NCBI GenBank assembly: GCA_963855995.1
Contig: OY979717.1
Coordinates: 31,744,797 to 31,808,796 of the forward strand
Reading direction: 5' to 3'
Length of the DNA: 64,000 nucleotides
DNA from: Muricea muricata
Lineage: Eukaryota; Cnidaria; Anthozoa; Malacalcyonacea; Plexauridae
The stretch's first letter is position 1; each line of letters starts with the position of its first letter. Shown here piece by piece: positions 61,974 to 64,000 of the stretch. A model generated the notes under the pieces. The model ran no database searches. It was given only the letters and a program-made list of their open reading frames with translations, and was not told where the DNA came from. The position numbers and the translations under genes were made by a program.

Positions 61974-62312
61974 TTAGCGCGTAACGGAACGGAACAAAAG
62001 TTACGCCACGTTACGCTATGTTATGTTATGTTGGCAACAATGCTTCATCAACTTCGAGTGTTCACAGTTTCAAAGACTTTATATAACTGTATGTAATAAC
62101 TTTATAGCTATGATTTCTTCCACAACTTTTAATAGTTCTAGTTTAGAAGTAACAAAAGCCGCGAAGAAAGAGCAAAATTGCCAAAAATGTTGAGAACAAG
62201 GTTGCCCGAAATGCCAAAAGTGCCAGAAAGCTGACGATTATTTTATTTCAACGAACCTTCAAAAGTTACAAAAACTGTACTTATATGTTATGTTTTGTGA
62301 AAAACTTTTCAG

Positions 62313-62527
62313 AAATATCTTTGCTCCGAGAAGATGGTCGTCGAACTGCAACATGTCGAGCGGCAACAATGCTGGACCTTTATTCGTTGACTGCGACTGA
62401 TTTCAAAGCCGTGCTTGACGAGTTTCCCGCGATGAAGTCATTACTTGCTGATGTCGCGGTTGAAAGATTACAAAGACTGGATAGATACAGCGAAGAAGCA
62501 AAACAATATCAAGTGAAAAGGTACTAA
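62313..62527 (+). CDS. HCN: HCN channel, exon 7 (second part of CNBD, C-helix)
   Basis: Acceptor AAAACTTTTCAG|AA completes the Glu of the FGE motif (residue 577). Encodes the phosphate-binding cassette EISLLREDGRRTA and CRAATMLDLYSLTATDFKAV, then the C-helix region SLLADVAVERLQRLDR. Glu577, Arg587 and Thr588 line up with the cAMP contacts Glu582, Arg591 and Thr592 of mouse HCN2. The loop has one more residue than mammalian HCN (LLREDGRRTA against LLTRGRRTA). The frame closes with TAA at 62525-62527, giving 647 residues; a possible donor AAAAG|GTACTA at 62520/62521 would instead carry on to an exon beyond the window. Confidence 0.92.
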
Positions 62528-62871
62528 TTGTCTAAATTCCATCCCACGCGTTCGAAATTTGTTGAAAGGCTTTTAGTTGTTTAGTTTTTTGGTACAGCTT
62601 GTATATAGATGAGATGAGATAGGACGTTATTCTCTCGTGAAATCTTCTCGATCTTTACGCGCGCGCTTGAAATTTCGCGCGAGAGATTTGTTGTTTTGTC
62701 GGCATTTTGCAAACAGTTCCGATCGTTTGTTCAAGGATTATCAAATGCTCTATCTCTAGACACAACAAGCATATCCTAACTAGCAAAGAAACACTACAAA
62801 ACGAACAGGAATCTGGCAAATGCAAAATTCCCGAAGATTTTGATTGATTGACAAACAAACAATCAAAATAA

Positions 62872-64000
62872 TATTATTCCTTCAGAGGATAATAATATAC
62901 AGAGGATTAATTCCACAAAAATCAATAATACTAACAATGCAAATCCCCTACTGGGTATTAATATAAATGAACAACAATCGCACGCTAGTGGCTCTCTTTT
63001 TGCTGAACTTGAAGGTTTTAAAGTATGTCAGATCAATATAGCAAGTCTGATAAAACACTATGATGAGCTTTTGCTGTACATGCAAAATAAACTCTTTGAC
63101 ATTATAACGCTTAATGAAACGAGATTGGATAGTAGCGTATTGAATGGTGAAATTAAAATCCCTGGTTATGATATTGTTAGGCGTGATCGAAATAGAAGCG
63201 GAGGTGGTGTAGCAATGTATATTGGAAGCCACATACCATACACCATTCGAAACGACCTCTTTCCTGACAGTTTAGAGTTGATTTGTGTAGAAATTAAAAA
63301 ACTCAAAAGCAAACCACTATTAATTACAACATGGTATAGACCACCTAATTCGAGCGTTGAGCTGTTTAGTGAATTCGAAAAATTTTTAAATTTACTTGAG
63401 GACGAAAATAAAGAAATTATCATAACTGGAGACCTCAATTGTAACCTTCTTGAGCAGAATAAAATCTGCCTACTTCTAAACTACTTGATTTGATTGACGT
63501 TTATCAGCTACAACAACAAATTCAGTCTCCCACGAGAATTACTAATACAGCTGCATCACTACTCGATGTTATCTTCACTTATAGTGGTGATGACAAAATT
63601 TTAGATGCAGGAGTCATACACTTTGGTATCAGTGATCATAGTCTTGTTTATCTGTGTCGAAAGCTCAGCGTTCCAAAAGCGCCTCCAAAAACTGTCTTTA
63701 CTAGACATTATAAAAACTATGATGTTAACCAGTTTAATAATCATCTAAGTGAAGTTTTTAGTTTGCCATTGGATTCGGCTATTTTAGATGACCCAAATGC
63801 CTTATGGAATGATTTTAAAACTAAGTTTTTGAGCGTCGCAGATAAACATGCACCAATCAGACAACGTCGTGCGAGGAGTGAACATAAGCCATGGCTAACA
63901 AACGAAATTAAGCATATGAGCTATCATAGGGATTACCTAAAAAAGCAATCTATTAAACAAAGATCTACGGATTATGATAAGGCTTACAAAACGTGTAAAA
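62872..64000 (+). pseudogene. LINE ORF2 start (APE endonuclease), runs off the window
   Basis: Reads GFKVCQINIASLIKHYDELL (start of the endonuclease, catalytic Asn), DIITLNETRLDSSV (catalytic Glu), RSGGGVAMYI, TTWYRPPNS and EIIITGDLNCNLLEQ (Asp and Asn). After a frameshift near 63470 it continues LLNYLIDVYQLQQQIQSPTR, SLLDVIFTY and HFGISDHSLVYL (SDH active-site pair), then the post-endonuclease linker KHAPIRQRRARSEHKPWLTN. This layout is typical of L2/CR1-like LINEs. The RT would lie to the right of the window. The frameshift makes this copy inactive unless it is a sequence error. Confidence 0.88.

Overview
The window is a piece of an AT-rich animal genome dominated by one intron-rich gene and a dense, nested load of transposable elements. 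No prokaryotic features are present. The gene encodes a hyperpolarisation-activated, cyclic-nucleotide-gated (HCN-type) cation channel on the + strand. Short TTAGGG-type arrays, APE-type LINEs, Copia and Gypsy remnants and many inverted-repeat DNA elements fit an invertebrate metazoan. A cnidarian is my best guess, but that is inference; no ribosomal or mitochondrial marker is present to fix the taxon.

Backbone: seven HCN exons (2613-2853, 4153-4880, 8635-8784, 47206-47424, 58711-58857, 60118-60361, 62313-62527) join with compatible phases and GT-AG borders into an uninterrupted frame of about 647 codons: N-terminal region, HCN domain, S1-S4, S5, GYG pore and S6, C-linker, and cyclic-nucleotide-binding domain. 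Intron 3 (38,421 bp) separates S5 from the pore helix; intron 4 is 11,286 bp.

Intron 3 holds, left to right: a coding-fragment relic (11.5-11.8 kb); a Gypsy pol remnant on the - strand (12.2-13.5 kb); a LINE-type ORF1 with a frameshift (14.6-15.4 kb); and a second, broken two-exon gene of unknown family ('gene B', 15754-17969, resuming at 30342) with an N-terminal cysteine cluster and a C-terminal RING-like finger. A 12.4-kb CACTG-ended DNA transposon splits gene B; removing it and one copy of a TG duplication rejoins the reading frame. That transposon contains a 6.5-kb element with perfect 29-bp inverted ends flanked by TTAA, which contains a 0.7-kb inverted-repeat element, which in turn contains a 271-bp foldback element with an 8-bp target duplication. 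The end of gene B runs into about 2.47 kb of uninterrupted (TCAG)n. This abuts the 3' end of a - strand LINE (33.4-37.8 kb) that is itself split by a foldback element. Further right are a duplicated segment in inverted copies (37.8-38.3 and 42.2-43.5 kb), one copy carrying a Mutator-like element with a 9-bp duplication, a tandem array (39.0-40.3 kb), and a second CACTG-ended element (45.3-46.9 kb).

Intron 4 holds a dead Copia element (52.4-55.6 kb) with LTR-like pieces on both sides, a 1.7-kb element with 400-bp inverted arms, and a second Gypsy remnant. Introns 5 and 6 hold small inverted-repeat elements. Downstream of exon 7 an APE-type LINE endonuclease runs off the right edge.

The most notable observations are the multi-level nesting with target duplications that order the insertions, the very long pure tetranucleotide at a LINE tail, the unrecognised gene-B family, and two unrelated-looking CACTG elements that both duplicated TG and both carry subterminal repeats.
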